Positions 41,233 through 53,353 of a stretch of 64,000 bases of DNA are shown piece by piece. Under the pieces are notes generated by a model, which was not told where the DNA came from, did no database searches, and was given only the letters and a program-made list of their open reading frames with translations. This stretch comes from Myxococcales bacterium (GTDB lineage: Bacteria; Myxococcota_A; Polyangia; Polyangiales; Polyangiaceae). A program made the position numbers and the translations under genes. The DNA lies in the NCBI GenBank assembly GCA_016712525.1, contig JADJQX010000001.1:2170001-2234000 (forward strand), read 5' to 3'. Each line of letters starts with the position of its first letter. The first letter of the stretch is position 1.

Positions 41233-43092
41233 TCATTTGGCCGCTCCCTCGATGTGGAACTCGACGCGGCGGTTCTTCGCGCGAGCGGCGTCGTTCTCGG
41301 CGGGGTCGAGCGGCTTCTCGGAGCCGAGCCCGGCCGTCGTGAGGCGACCCTTGTCGATGCCCTTGCCGACGAGGGCCTTCTTGACCGACTCGGCGCGCGC
41401 CTGCGAGAGCTTCTTGTTTCCGGCGGCGTTGCCCACGTTGTCCGTGTGGCCTTCGACGCGGATGGCCTTGATCTCGGGGTGGCCCTTCATGACCGAGACC
41501 ACCGCGGCGATGACCTCGTCGTTCTCGGCGTTCTTGAGGATCTCGGCCGAGCCCGTCTTGAACTGGATCTGGCGCCCGATCTGGATTTGATCGCCCTTCA
41601 CGACGGCCTCGGGGCAGCCGTTTTTGGCGGGATCCGCGTTCGGTTTGCCCGCGTCACCGGGGCACGCGTCGACGTCGTCCATGACGCCGTCCTTGTCGGT
41701 GTCCTCGATGGGGCATCCGTTCTTCTTGGCGTCGTCGCTGCGTTTGCCCGGTTTGTCGGGGCAGGCGTCCTCGCTGTCGGGGATGCCGTCGCCGTCCTTG
41801 TCGGCCGGGCAGCCGTTCTTGAGCTGCTCCTGCGAGCCCACGCCGGGCACGTCGCCGCACGCGTCCTGCGTGTCGGGGATGCCGTCCTTGTCGCGGTCGG
41901 GGAGGCAGCCGTTCTTCACGGGGTCGTTCGACTTCATGCCCACCACGTCGGGGCACGCGTCGACGTCGTCGGGCTGGCCGTCGGCGTCGCGGTCGGCGGC
42001 CGCGGCGACCGCGGGGCACCCGTTCTTGTCCTTGTCGTCGCTCGCGACGCCGGCGAGCTTGGGGCACGCGTCGAGCGAGTCGATGATGCCGTCCTTGTCC
42101 TCGTCGGGCGGAGGCGGCGCGACGGGCGAGTCCAAGATCCACTCGAGGCCGAAGATGCCGCGAGCGACGGGCGCGCCGTAGTTCTTCGTGAGCCCCGCGC
42201 CGACGCCGGCCGAGAGCCGCACGTTCTGGGTGAGACCGAAGTGCCCGCCGAGGAGCGCCTCGACCGGAGAGCTCATACCGTCGGTATCCGAAAACGCCTT
42301 GCGGCCGTAGAGCTCGGGGCCGATCACCGCGCGGCCGTTGGCGAGGCGCACGCCCGCCGCGGCTTGGAAGGTGAACTCGTTGCCGATGTAGCCGCCGTTG
42401 CCGTAGTCCCGGCCGAAGGCGACGTCGTCCCGGGTGCGGATGTGGATGCCCACCTGCGCGCCGTATTGGAACATCCCGATTTGGCCGGCCGCCGAGACGC
42501 GCGGCAAGAGACGAGGGTTCCCGTCGCCCGTGTACGAGTCCGTCTTGCCGGTCGGGACGAACCCCTGCATGCCCACCGCGAGGGTGAGCTTGTCGCCGTA
42601 GGTGCCGTAGACGCGCACGTCGGCGCCCACGCGGACGTCGCCGAGGACGACTTGCTCGGTGGGCGGCGCGTAGGTGCCGAGCCCCGTCGCGCCATTGCGG
42701 GTGACGGGCATCGCGGCCGTGTTGCCGTCGCTGAAGAAGGCGAGCGGGACGTTGAACGCGAGGCGCACGCGGTCGAAGAGGATGAAGGTGGCGCCCGGGT
42801 GCATGAACGCCTGGTTTCTCACGATGGACGCGTTCACCCCGCCGTCGTCACGGCGGTCGGCCACGAGGCGGTACGAGTTCGTGACCACCATGCCGAAGCC
42901 GAGGCGACCGTGGCCGCGAAGATCGAGGGACTCGGCGGTGAAGAAGTCGCTGCCTCGCTCCGACGGGTTCAGGTTGTCGGCGGCGTAGCCCGTCCCGGAA
43001 GGGACGGCTTGGGCGCTCGCGGTGGACGATACGAGGGCGGCGGCCGTGGTGGCCAGCGCGGCTCCTGCGAGACGGATACGTCGGTTTGCCAT
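41233..43092 (-). CDS. OmpA-family protein with thrombospondin type 3 repeats
   Basis: 619 residues. Signal peptide ends TASAQA. Residues about 30-310 are a beta-barrel (FGMVVTNSYRLVADRR, VRVGADVRVYGTYGDKLTLAVGMQG). About 315-480 are five calcium-binding type 3 repeats of the form D-D-G-D-ACP...NGCP (DKDGIIDSLDACP, DADGQPDDVDACP, and so on), clearly diverged from each other. The C-terminus is an OmpA peptidoglycan-binding domain with IRVEGHTDNVG, LSQARAESVKKALV and KNRRVEFHI. GAGGAAA precedes the ATG. It would link the outer membrane with peptidoglycan. First gene of the OmpA/DUF481/manA operon; the 312-bp gap upstream contains a GTTCG-AAG-CGAAC dyad at 43169-43181 and little else. Confidence 0.93.
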   Translation of the reverse strand: MANRRIRLAGAALATTAAALVSSTASAQAVPSGTGYAADNLNPSERGSDFFTAESLDLRGHGRLGFGMVVTNSYRLVADRRDDGGVNASIVRNQAFMHPGATFILFDRVRLAFNVPLAFFSDGNTAAMPVTRNGATGLGTYAPPTEQVVLGDVRVGADVRVYGTYGDKLTLAVGMQGFVPTGKTDSYTGDGNPRLLPRVSAAGQIGMFQYGAQVGIHIRTRDDVAFGRDYGNGGYIGNEFTFQAAAGVRLANGRAVIGPELYGRKAFSDTDGMSSPVEALLGGHFGLTQNVRLSAGVGAGLTKNYGAPVARGIFGLEWILDSPVAPPPPDEDKDGIIDSLDACPKLAGVASDDKDKNGCPAVAAAADRDADGQPDDVDACPDVVGMKSNDPVKNGCLPDRDKDGIPDTQDACGDVPGVGSQEQLKNGCPADKDGDGIPDSEDACPDKPGKRSDDAKKNGCPIEDTDKDGVMDDVDACPGDAGKPNADPAKNGCPEAVVKGDQIQIGRQIQFKTGSAEILKNAENDEVIAAVVSVMKGHPEIKAIRVEGHTDNVGNAAGNKKLSQARAESVKKALVGKGIDKGRLTTAGLGSEKPLDPAENDAARAKNRRVEFHIEGAAK

Positions 43093-43404
43093 GCTATTTC
43101 CTCGAGGGAAGCTCGTGTGGCGGATGCCGTGGCGGAGCCAAGCTCCGAAGTTCGCGCAGTTTTCCAAGGTTCGAAGCGAACGGGCAACTCTATTTCCTTC
43201 GAGCCGACCGCTTCGGCACGTCGTCGTTCGGGTCTCGAAGTGCGAAATGGGATTCGCGCGCACGTGTTGCGCCCGTACGTTCGGTGCTCGAGGTGGCCCA
43301 CGCGCCTCGAATGGTGGGAAATTCCCGGCCGGAGCGCCGACGAGCCGAAATCGTTTCGCGAAGCGGGTACGTCGCGCGGCGCGGATGGTAGAAGCCCGGC
43401 CTCG

Positions 43405-45378
43405 ATGAGCCTCCTCAGCGCACGTGGGGTGTCGAAGGCCTACGGGGCCCGCACGCTGTTTCAGTCGGTCGACCTCACCGTTCGCGAGGGCGAGCGCGTC
43501 GGTGTGCTCGGCATCAACGGGACCGGAAAGTCGACGCTCCTCCGCGTGCTCGCGGGCGAGGAGCCGATGGACACGGGGGTGCTCGAGGTGCGCCGCGGCG
43601 CGAAGGTGCTCTACCTGCCCCAGGAGCCCGTGCTCCCGGACGACGCCACGGCGCGCGAGGTCATAGCTTCGGGCCTCGCCGAGTGGGAAGCCGCGACGCG
43701 TGAGCATGCCGCCCTCTCCGAAGCCATCTCCAAGGACCCTCACGACACGGCGCGCCTCGCACGCCAGGCCGAGCTCGGCGAGACCATCGAGCGCCTCGGC
43801 GGGTGGGATCGTTCGCACGTCGTCGAAGAGATCGCGGCGGCGCTCGGCATCGTGCCCCTCCTCGACAGGAAGCTCGGTCAGGCGAGCGGCGGCGAGAAAC
43901 GACGCGTGGCCCTCGCGCGGCTCCTCGTGGCGAAGCCCGCGCTCGCCATCCTCGACGAGCCCACGAACCACCTCGACGCCGAGACGATCGATTGGCTCGA
44001 GAAATACCTGAAGAACGACCTGCCCGGGTCGGTCGTCATGGTGACGCACGATCGCTTCGTGCTGGACGCCGTGTGCGATCGCATCTTCGAGCTCGATCGC
44101 GGGACCGTGACCGAGTTCGATGGAAACTACACGGATTACGTCGAGCGGAAGGCCGAGCTCTTGGCGCACGAAGAGCGCGTCGAGAAGAACCGCCAGAACT
44201 TCCTCCGCCGCGAGACCGAGTGGCTGCGCCGCGGGCCGAAGGCGCGGACCACGAAGCAGAAGGCGCGCATCCAGAGGGCCGAGGCAGCCATCGCCGACAA
44301 ACCCCGCGAGGACGTGAAGACCGTCGATTTCACCGGCATCGACGGGAACGTGGCGCGGCTCGGCAAGAGCATCTTGGACCTCGAGGGCGTCGGCGTATCT
44401 CTCGGTGGCAGGGAGCTCGTCTCGGACCTGACCCTGCACCTCGTCGCGGGCGATCGCATCGGCGTCGTGGGGCGGAACGGCGTCGGCAAGACGACCCTCT
44501 TGCGCCTCCTCACGGGGGAGCTCGTGCCCGATCGGGGTACGGTGAAGGTCGGCGCCAATACCAAGGTCGCCCTCTTCGATCAGGCGCGCTCGAGCCTCGA
44601 GGACGACTGGACCGTGTACGACAACGTCGCGGGGCACGAGGGCGCGCTCTCGACGGGCGGTGGTCAGGTCGACCTCGGCACCGAGAAGGTCGATCTCCGC
44701 GTGTACCTCGAGGGCTTCCTCTTCGACGGGCACAAGCAGCGTCAGAAGGTGTCTTCGCTGTCCGGAGGCGAGAGGGCTCGTGTCGCGCTCGCGAAGGTGC
44801 TCCGCGAGGGGAAGAACCTCGTCCTCCTCGACGAGCCCACGAACGATCTCGACGTCGCGACGCTGAGCGCCCTCGAGGACCTGCTCGAGACCTGGCCGGG
44901 CTGCGCCATCGTCGTGTCCCACGATCGCGCGTTCCTCGACAACGTCGCGACGGCCATCCTGTCGTTCGAGGGCGACGGCAAGACCGTGCTCTACCAAGGT
45001 GGGTACTCCACCTACAAAACCCTCAAGGCCGAGGCCTTGGCGCGCGAGGCCGAACGCGCGAAGGCCGCAGAGCCCGCGCCGGTTCGCACGCTCGGCGACA
45101 AACCCGCGAAGGCCGAGAAGATCGAGGCTGCCGCGCTCGGACCGAAGCCGCTCACGTACGCGGAGCGCATCGAGCTCGAAGGCCTCCTCGAAAAGGTCGC
45201 TTCGGCGGAGGACACGCTCGCGGCGCTCGAGGCCAAGCTCGCCGACCCCGAGCTCTACACGAAGCGTGCCGCCGACGCTCCAGCGCTCCGCGAGCAGACC
45301 GAGAAGGCCCGCGCCGAGGTCGAGCGGCTCATGGCCCGATGGGAAGATCTCGAGGCTCGGAGAGACGCGAAGCGCTGA
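43405..45378 (+). CDS. uup: ABC-F family ATPase, Uup-like
   Basis: 657 residues. Two ABC ATPase modules on one chain and no membrane segment: Walker A GINGTGKST (about 36-44) and GRNGVGKTT (about 355-363), signatures ASGGEKRR and LSGGERAR, Walker B LAILDEPTNHLD and LVLLDEPTNDLD. The linker RRETEWLRRGPKARTTKQKARI is the Uup hallmark, and the C-terminal coiled coil (AYTERIELEGLLEKVASAEDTLAALEAKL-like) is the DNA-binding ABC-F C-terminal domain. Uup affects ribosome function and suppresses transposon precise excision. Start ATG 43405 begins the MSLLSARGVSKAYG domain; the long upstream open frame is antisense to the OmpA-like gene. Confidence 0.93.
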   Translation: MSLLSARGVSKAYGARTLFQSVDLTVREGERVGVLGINGTGKSTLLRVLAGEEPMDTGVLEVRRGAKVLYLPQEPVLPDDATAREVIASGLAEWEAATREHAALSEAISKDPHDTARLARQAELGETIERLGGWDRSHVVEEIAAALGIVPLLDRKLGQASGGEKRRVALARLLVAKPALAILDEPTNHLDAETIDWLEKYLKNDLPGSVVMVTHDRFVLDAVCDRIFELDRGTVTEFDGNYTDYVERKAELLAHEERVEKNRQNFLRRETEWLRRGPKARTTKQKARIQRAEAAIADKPREDVKTVDFTGIDGNVARLGKSILDLEGVGVSLGGRELVSDLTLHLVAGDRIGVVGRNGVGKTTLLRLLTGELVPDRGTVKVGANTKVALFDQARSSLEDDWTVYDNVAGHEGALSTGGGQVDLGTEKVDLRVYLEGFLFDGHKQRQKVSSLSGGERARVALAKVLREGKNLVLLDEPTNDLDVATLSALEDLLETWPGCAIVVSHDRAFLDNVATAILSFEGDGKTVLYQGGYSTYKTLKAEALAREAERAKAAEPAPVRTLGDKPAKAEKIEAAALGPKPLTYAERIELEGLLEKVASAEDTLAALEAKLADPELYTKRAADAPALREQTEKARAEVERLMARWEDLEARRDAKR

Positions 45379-45394
45379 ACGCGGTCGTCATATG

Positions 45395-45414
45395 TGTGCA
45401 AGATGCACGCATGT
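45395..45414. repeat. TGCA-rich palindromic element, copy A
   Basis: Sequence TGTGCA-AG-ATGCACGCATGT, 17 bp after the stop of the Uup-like gene. It is identical to copy B (58520-58539) except for the two central bases. Contains a GTGCA/TGCAC dyad. Confidence 0.6.
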
Positions 45415-45480
45415 CGAGGGCGACCGTGTCGCCGTACTTGGCAAAGGAGGCCCCGACCGCGCATACTCCGTGATCGGTTC

Positions 45481-46983
45481 ATGATGCATCGACGAACGGG
45501 GCGGGCGTGGGGGAGCGTCGTGGGTGTGCTCGTGCTGCTCTCGGCGACGCGAGCGGCCACGGCCGAGACGTGGATCGCGCCGCACGGCAACGTGGGTGGC
45601 GCGCACGCCGTGGGAGGCACCCAGGGGCGTGAGTTCGGCCTCGGCGTACAAGGCGGCGGGGGTGTCGAGGTCGCGCTCCACCGCATGCTCGGCCTCGAGG
45701 CGCACCTCGGCGGCGTCGTGCTCTCGAAGGGCGATCCCCCGCTCGATCCGAACGTGGCCGAGCAGGGCACGGGGACGGCGTTCCTCGTGCTCGCCGGCGC
45801 CCGCTTCCACCCCTTGGGGAAGACCCGCATCGACGGGCCGTGGCTCTCCGCGCGCGCCGGGTTCGCCCAGACGGGGAGCCTCTCGCGTCTCGGCTTGAAC
45901 GCGGAGCTCGGCTGGGATTTCCGCGCCTCGTCGAGGTCGCGGTGGCTCGCCGGGCCGTATGTAGGATACACGCACGTGGTCCAGCCCGACGACTCGTTCC
46001 GCCCCGACGACGCGCGCCTCTTGGCCGCGGGGATCCACGTCTCTTACGGGCGCCCCGACGACCGCACCGACCGCGACAAGGACACCATCTTCGACGACGA
46101 GGACGCGTGCCCGGACGTGCCCGGCGTGCGCACGAACGACCCGAGGACGAACGGCTGCCCCGAGCGCAAGGACCGCGACAAGGACACCGTGTTCGACGAC
46201 GAGGACGCGTGCCCGGACGTGCCCGGCGTTCGAAGCCTCGACCCGAAGACGAACGGGTGCCCGCCGGATCGGGACGGCGACGGCATCTACGACAAAGAGG
46301 ACGCGTGCCCGGACGTACCGGGAGTGCGCACGAACGATCCGAAGACGAACGGGTGCCCCCCCGATCGCGACAAGGACGGCATCGTCGACAAGGAGGACGC
46401 GTGCCCTGAAGTACCGGGAGTGCGCACGAGCGATCCGAAGACGAACGGGTGCCCCCCCGACAAGGACAACGACGGCATCCCCGACGCCGACGACGCGTGC
46501 CCCGAGGTGCCCGGCGAGAAGACCCAGGACCCGAAGACGAACGGGTGCCCTCCGGCGGACGACAAGGTGCGCCTCGAGGGCGACCGCCTCTTGCTCGACG
46601 ACGTGATCCTGTTCGACATCGACAGCCCGCGCGTGCGCCACGCGAGCTTCGGTATCATTCAGAAAGTGGCCGATTTTATTAAGAAAACGCCCGATATTCT
46701 CGAGATCAGCATCGAGGGCCACGCCGACGCCACGGGCACCGAGGAGCACAACCGCGTGCTCTCCCGCGAGCGCGCCGACTCGGTGGTGCGCCTGCTCGAG
46801 CGGTTCGGGGTGGAAGGCTCTCGGCTCAAGGCCGAGTCGTTCGGCAGGTCGCGCCTCAAGGTGAACACGCAGGCCGCCGAGCGCGCGAATCGCCGCGTGG
46901 AGTTTTACGTGACACGATCCAGAATCAAGGGTTCGTCCGGCGCCACGGTGCCGGTGAAAGCGCCGGGAGAGGTCACGCCATGA
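45481..46983 (+). CDS. OmpA-family protein with 96-bp thrombospondin type 3 repeats
   Basis: 500 residues. Signal peptide ends AATAE. A barrel-like N-terminal region (LGVQGGGGVEVALHRMLGLEAHLGG..., GPYVGYTHVVQP) covers about 30-195. Residues about 198-360 are five nearly identical 32-residue repeats (DRDKDTIFDDEDACPDVPG..., ...TNGCPP), then a VILFDIDSPRVR segment and an OmpA domain with ISIEGHADATGTEEHNRVLSRERADSV and ANRRVEFYV. It tethers outer membrane to peptidoglycan; Ca2+ binding is expected from the repeats. Start at 45481 (tandem ATG ATG) fits the signal peptide. Its stop overlaps the next gene's ATG. Confidence 0.92.
   Translation: MMHRRTGRAWGSVVGVLVLLSATRAATAETWIAPHGNVGGAHAVGGTQGREFGLGVQGGGGVEVALHRMLGLEAHLGGVVLSKGDPPLDPNVAEQGTGTAFLVLAGARFHPLGKTRIDGPWLSARAGFAQTGSLSRLGLNAELGWDFRASSRSRWLAGPYVGYTHVVQPDDSFRPDDARLLAAGIHVSYGRPDDRTDRDKDTIFDDEDACPDVPGVRTNDPRTNGCPERKDRDKDTVFDDEDACPDVPGVRSLDPKTNGCPPDRDGDGIYDKEDACPDVPGVRTNDPKTNGCPPDRDKDGIVDKEDACPEVPGVRTSDPKTNGCPPDKDNDGIPDADDACPEVPGEKTQDPKTNGCPPADDKVRLEGDRLLLDDVILFDIDSPRVRHASFGIIQKVADFIKKTPDILEISIEGHADATGTEEHNRVLSRERADSVVRLLERFGVEGSRLKAESFGRSRLKVNTQAAERANRRVEFYVTRSRIKGSSGATVPVKAPGEVTP
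46072..46554 (+). repeat. Tandem 96-bp repeats
   Basis: Five in-frame units beginning near 46072, 46171, 46267, 46363 and 46459; the last four are spaced exactly 96 bp apart, the first 99 bp. The unit encodes one calcium-binding type 3 repeat. High identity suggests recent expansion or gene conversion. Confidence 0.85.
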
Positions 46984-48347
46984 AGCCCACTCGAACGACG
47001 TTGGCTCTGATTCGTTCCTCGGCCATCGTGCTCGCGACGCTCGCGTGCGCGGTGGGGGTGGTGCCCGGGTGCGGCCTCGAGAACGCGCTCGTCGGAGGCG
47101 CGTGCAAGGTGGGCTACACCGCGTGCGGGACCGACTGTGTCGACGTGCTGGTCACGCGTGAGCACTGCGGCTCGTGCGACGTCGTATGCCCACCCGGGGT
47201 CGCGTGTGTCGCCGGCGTGTGCGGTGGCTCGACCGACGGCAGCACCGACGCGCTCGCCGACACGTCGACCGACGGAAACCCTGGCGACGCGCGCCTCGAT
47301 GCGCTCGCCGACACGTCGACCGACGGGAACCCGGGCGACGGCAGCACCGACGGGAACCCTGGTGACGGGAGCACCGACGGGAACCCTGGCGACGGCAGCA
47401 CCGATGGAAACCCTGGCGACGGCGCCACCGACGGGAGCGTGGACGCGTGCCCGCCGCCCCCCTACAACACGCCCGCCCGCTGCGGCTCGTGCTTCGTGCA
47501 GTGCGTGGCACCGAACACCGAGTGCCTCCTCGAGAACGGCAACTTCGTCTGCAAGCCGCCGTGCACGCCTCCGCTCGAGCCCTGCAACGGCATCTGCGTC
47601 GACAAGATGGTCGACCCGTTCAACTGCGGCGTGTGCAACAAGGTGTGCCCGGCCCTCATCTGCGCGGGCGGCATTTGCCAAGGCACGAACCCCGGCCACG
47701 AGATCGTCGTCGGCCACGACGGCCTCTCGGCGCTCGGCGCCTCGGCTCAGGCCAAGGTCATCACGAACGCCGTGCTGCTCCCCGCGGCGAACCCGCTGCG
47801 CATTCTCTCGTTCGAAAAGTGGTCGGACCCTGCCGTGGTCGCCAAGGTGAAGTCGCTCGTGGGCGCGGCGGCGCTCGGTCGTACCCTCGCCTACACCGTC
47901 TCGATGGACGAGGCCGACCTGCGCGACGCCCTCAAGCTCTCGCGCGCCGACGTGGTCGTCGTCTACGACCAGGGCCAAATGGACGCCGCGGCCGCGATGT
48001 CTACGGGCATGGGGTGGGCGGCGCCGCTCCTCACGTTCGCGCGCGAAGGCAAGACGATCGTGGCCCTCGACGGCGCGGACGGACAGGGTCAAATGCCGCT
48101 CCTCCTGCGCACGGCCGGCATCTTGAACGTCACCTCGCATACGACGCTCGCTGCGGCGCAGCGGGTGCGGGTGGTCGCGCCGGCCGACCCGGTGGGGCTC
48201 GCGGTGCTGAGCCCGTACGCGGTCGCCGACAGGTCCGTCACCCTCCAGTCGGCCGACCCGAACGGCGGCGACATCACCTACGTGGTGCGGCAAGGCGCGG
48301 CCGGCAATGGCGATCCGGTCGCCGTGCACAAGCTCGTGCAGCCCTGA
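46980..48347 (+). CDS. Cys- and Asp-repeat lipoprotein, coupled to OmpA gene
   Basis: 455 residues. Lipoprotein signal ends VVPGC (Cys31). A first Cys-rich region (GACKVGYTACGTDCVDVLVTREHCGSCDVVCPPGVACVAGVCGG) resembles disulfide-knotted modules of myxobacterial surface proteins, followed by an Asp/Gly/Thr repeat tract (STDGNPGDG), a second Cys-rich region, and a C-terminal domain of about 210 residues (HEIVVGHDGLSALGASAQAKVITNAVL, VSMDEADLRDALKLSRADVVVVYDQGQ...) with a Rossmann-like alternation of strands and helices. ATG at 46980 overlaps the OmpA stop (ATGA), so coupled synthesis and partner function are likely. No family recognised. Confidence 0.85.
   Translation: MKPTRTTLALIRSSAIVLATLACAVGVVPGCGLENALVGGACKVGYTACGTDCVDVLVTREHCGSCDVVCPPGVACVAGVCGGSTDGSTDALADTSTDGNPGDARLDALADTSTDGNPGDGSTDGNPGDGSTDGNPGDGSTDGNPGDGATDGSVDACPPPPYNTPARCGSCFVQCVAPNTECLLENGNFVCKPPCTPPLEPCNGICVDKMVDPFNCGVCNKVCPALICAGGICQGTNPGHEIVVGHDGLSALGASAQAKVITNAVLLPAANPLRILSFEKWSDPAVVAKVKSLVGAAALGRTLAYTVSMDEADLRDALKLSRADVVVVYDQGQMDAAAAMSTGMGWAAPLLTFAREGKTIVALDGADGQGQMPLLLRTAGILNVTSHTTLAAAQRVRVVAPADPVGLAVLSPYAVADRSVTLQSADPNGGDITYVVRQGAAGNGDPVAVHKLVQP
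47236..47424 (+). repeat. In-frame 27-bp tandem repeats
   Basis: Two long units (DALADTSTDGNPGDA type) followed by three to four 27-bp units coding STDGNPGDG. Slight base differences between units. Located in the linker between two Cys-rich modules. Confidence 0.8.
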
Positions 48348-48389
48348 GCGCGGGCTTGGCTCGCGCCGTGATGGAGCTACGCTCGTAAC

Positions 48390-49280
48390 GTGGGGAATTG
48401 CCATCGCTACGCTCGGAGTCTCACCTCGGCGCTGCTCGTCGCCGTGGGGCTCACGCTCCTCGGGGCGGCTCCAGCGCTCGCGTCGAGCGCCGTGTTCTCC
48501 GGCGTCACGAAGGCGTTCCCCTACCGCCAGAAGAAGTTCCTCTTCTCTCGCCAAGGCCCGGGCGCGCTCGTGCATGTCCCCGACGCGGCCGCCGAGGGCG
48601 AGGTGCTGCCGGTGCTCGTGTTCATGCACGGGCAAAACGCCGAGCAGCACATGCACCCGCGCTTCGACGGCACCCCGGGGGACCTCCGCAAGATCGCCGC
48701 GGAGCTGACGGCTTCTGGAAAGACGAGGCCGTTCCTCGTCGCGGCGCCGACGCACACGCGCTACGCGACCGGAGCCACCGTCATGTGGCCCACGTTCGAC
48801 GTGGGGCACTTCCTCGACGCGACCGACGCCGCCCTCGCGGGGCGCGCGAAGGTCGACCGCCGTCACGTCGTCGTCGTCGGGCACAGCGCCGCGGGCTGCA
48901 ACGCCGACGAGGGCTTGTTCGCGGCTGCGCGTTTCCCTGGCGTTATGGCGGTCGTGGGGGTCGACACGTGCCTCACCGAGCCCATTCGCGACGCGTACCT
49001 CTCGCTCGCGCGGAAGACCGACGTCCGGATTTTCTGGCATGCGTCGTGGGCGGGTCGGCCCTTCGGCGACCTGGCCTCGGCATGCGCGGCGCCTGGCCTC
49101 GCCTGCAAAGTGACCGAGGTGACGAACCTCGTCCCCGCGGACGGTCACCCTCACGACGCCGTCTTGGGCGAAGCGCTGCGCCGTGCCCTGCCCGAGCTCT
49201 TCCCGAAGGCGCCGAAGCCCCCGCCGAGCCCCGCCGAAGGGCCAGCGACGACCGCGGCCCTTGCGGCGAAAACGAAGTAG
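48390..49280 (+). CDS. Secreted esterase-like alpha/beta hydrolase
   Basis: 296 residues from GTG 48390. Sec signal peptide (SLTSALLVAVGLTLLGAAPALA). Then LVHVPDAAAEGEVLPVLVFMHGQNAEQHM (oxyanion HG), nucleophile VVVVGHSAAGCNAD (Ser in GHSAAG, about 170), and DGHPHDAVLGEAL with the probable catalytic His. Several Cys could form disulfides. The pattern fits poly(hydroxyalkanoate)-depolymerase-like or other esterases with an accessory C-terminal Pro-rich tail (APKPPPSPAEGPATT). The substrate cannot be told. The convergent neighbour ends 15 bp away; there is no room for a terminator of the usual size. Confidence 0.82.
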   Translation: MGNCHRYARSLTSALLVAVGLTLLGAAPALASSAVFSGVTKAFPYRQKKFLFSRQGPGALVHVPDAAAEGEVLPVLVFMHGQNAEQHMHPRFDGTPGDLRKIAAELTASGKTRPFLVAAPTHTRYATGATVMWPTFDVGHFLDATDAALAGRAKVDRRHVVVVGHSAAGCNADEGLFAAARFPGVMAVVGVDTCLTEPIRDAYLSLARKTDVRIFWHASWAGRPFGDLASACAAPGLACKVTEVTNLVPADGHPHDAVLGEALRRALPELFPKAPKPPPSPAEGPATTAALAAKTK

Positions 49281-49295
49281 TTCCGTTCGGTTGCG

Positions 49296-52862
<3,567 letters not shown>

Positions 52863-52941
52863 GAGGCTCCTCGGCGGGGGCGTGTGGGGTCGGTGTCGGA
52901 CAACCGTCCGACCGGAAAGTTCCGTGGTCGTCGGGCGCGGC

Positions 52942-53349
52942 TCAGGGATGCGGCGGCTTGCGCACCGAGAGGCAAGGGTGCGGCGGCGGCTTCGGCGAGA
53001 GGCACGGCGCCGGGACGGCCGTCGGCGCTACCGAGAGGCAAGGCACGGGCTCGGCGGCACGCCCCGCGTCGGGCGGCACGACCTCGGGTGAAGGCGCGGC
53101 GTCGGGCTCGTTCTCCGGGCGCTGCGCGGTGAGGCACGGCTCGGGGCGATTCTCGGGGAGGGGCCTCGCGGGCGGAGCCTCTAGCGAGGGCACCTGACCG
53201 TCCTTCGCGGGCTCGCAGGCCACGGCGGCCGTGAGCGTGGCGAGGGCCGCGGCGACGAAGGCCGAGCGCCTCGCGAGAATGGCGGCGCGGTCGTCGTCGA
53301 GCGCGTCCCGAGGGGTAGGCTCGGGCGAGCGCTTTTCGCGCGTGCTCAT
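52942..53349 (-). CDS. Pro-rich lipoprotein with PCLS repeats
   Basis: 135 residues. A 24-residue charged N-terminus is followed by ARRSAFVAAALATLTAAVAC, a signal with RR and a lipobox ending AVAC (Cys at about 45), so a Tat- or Sec-lipoprotein is possible. The mature part is Pro/Ala/Glu-rich and carries PCL(S/T) motifs four times (PCLTAQRP, PCLSVAP, PCLSPKPP, PCLSVRKP) ending HP. Cys residues evenly spaced in a disordered chain could be metal- or disulfide-linked. It lies 4 bp downstream of the zinc-ribbon gene. Codon use fits the genome. No family recognised. Confidence 0.65.
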   Translation of the reverse strand: MSTREKRSPEPTPRDALDDDRAAILARRSAFVAAALATLTAAVACEPAKDGQVPSLEAPPARPLPENRPEPCLTAQRPENEPDAAPSPEVVPPDAGRAAEPVPCLSVAPTAVPAPCLSPKPPPHPCLSVRKPPHP

Positions 53350-53353
53350 GGCC

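Noticed and set aside
41254..43404. Upstream extension of the Uup-like frame (over 700 codons)
   Set aside because: Lies antisense to the OmpA-like gene; the ABC-F domain begins at 43405 and the extension has no recognisable sequence.
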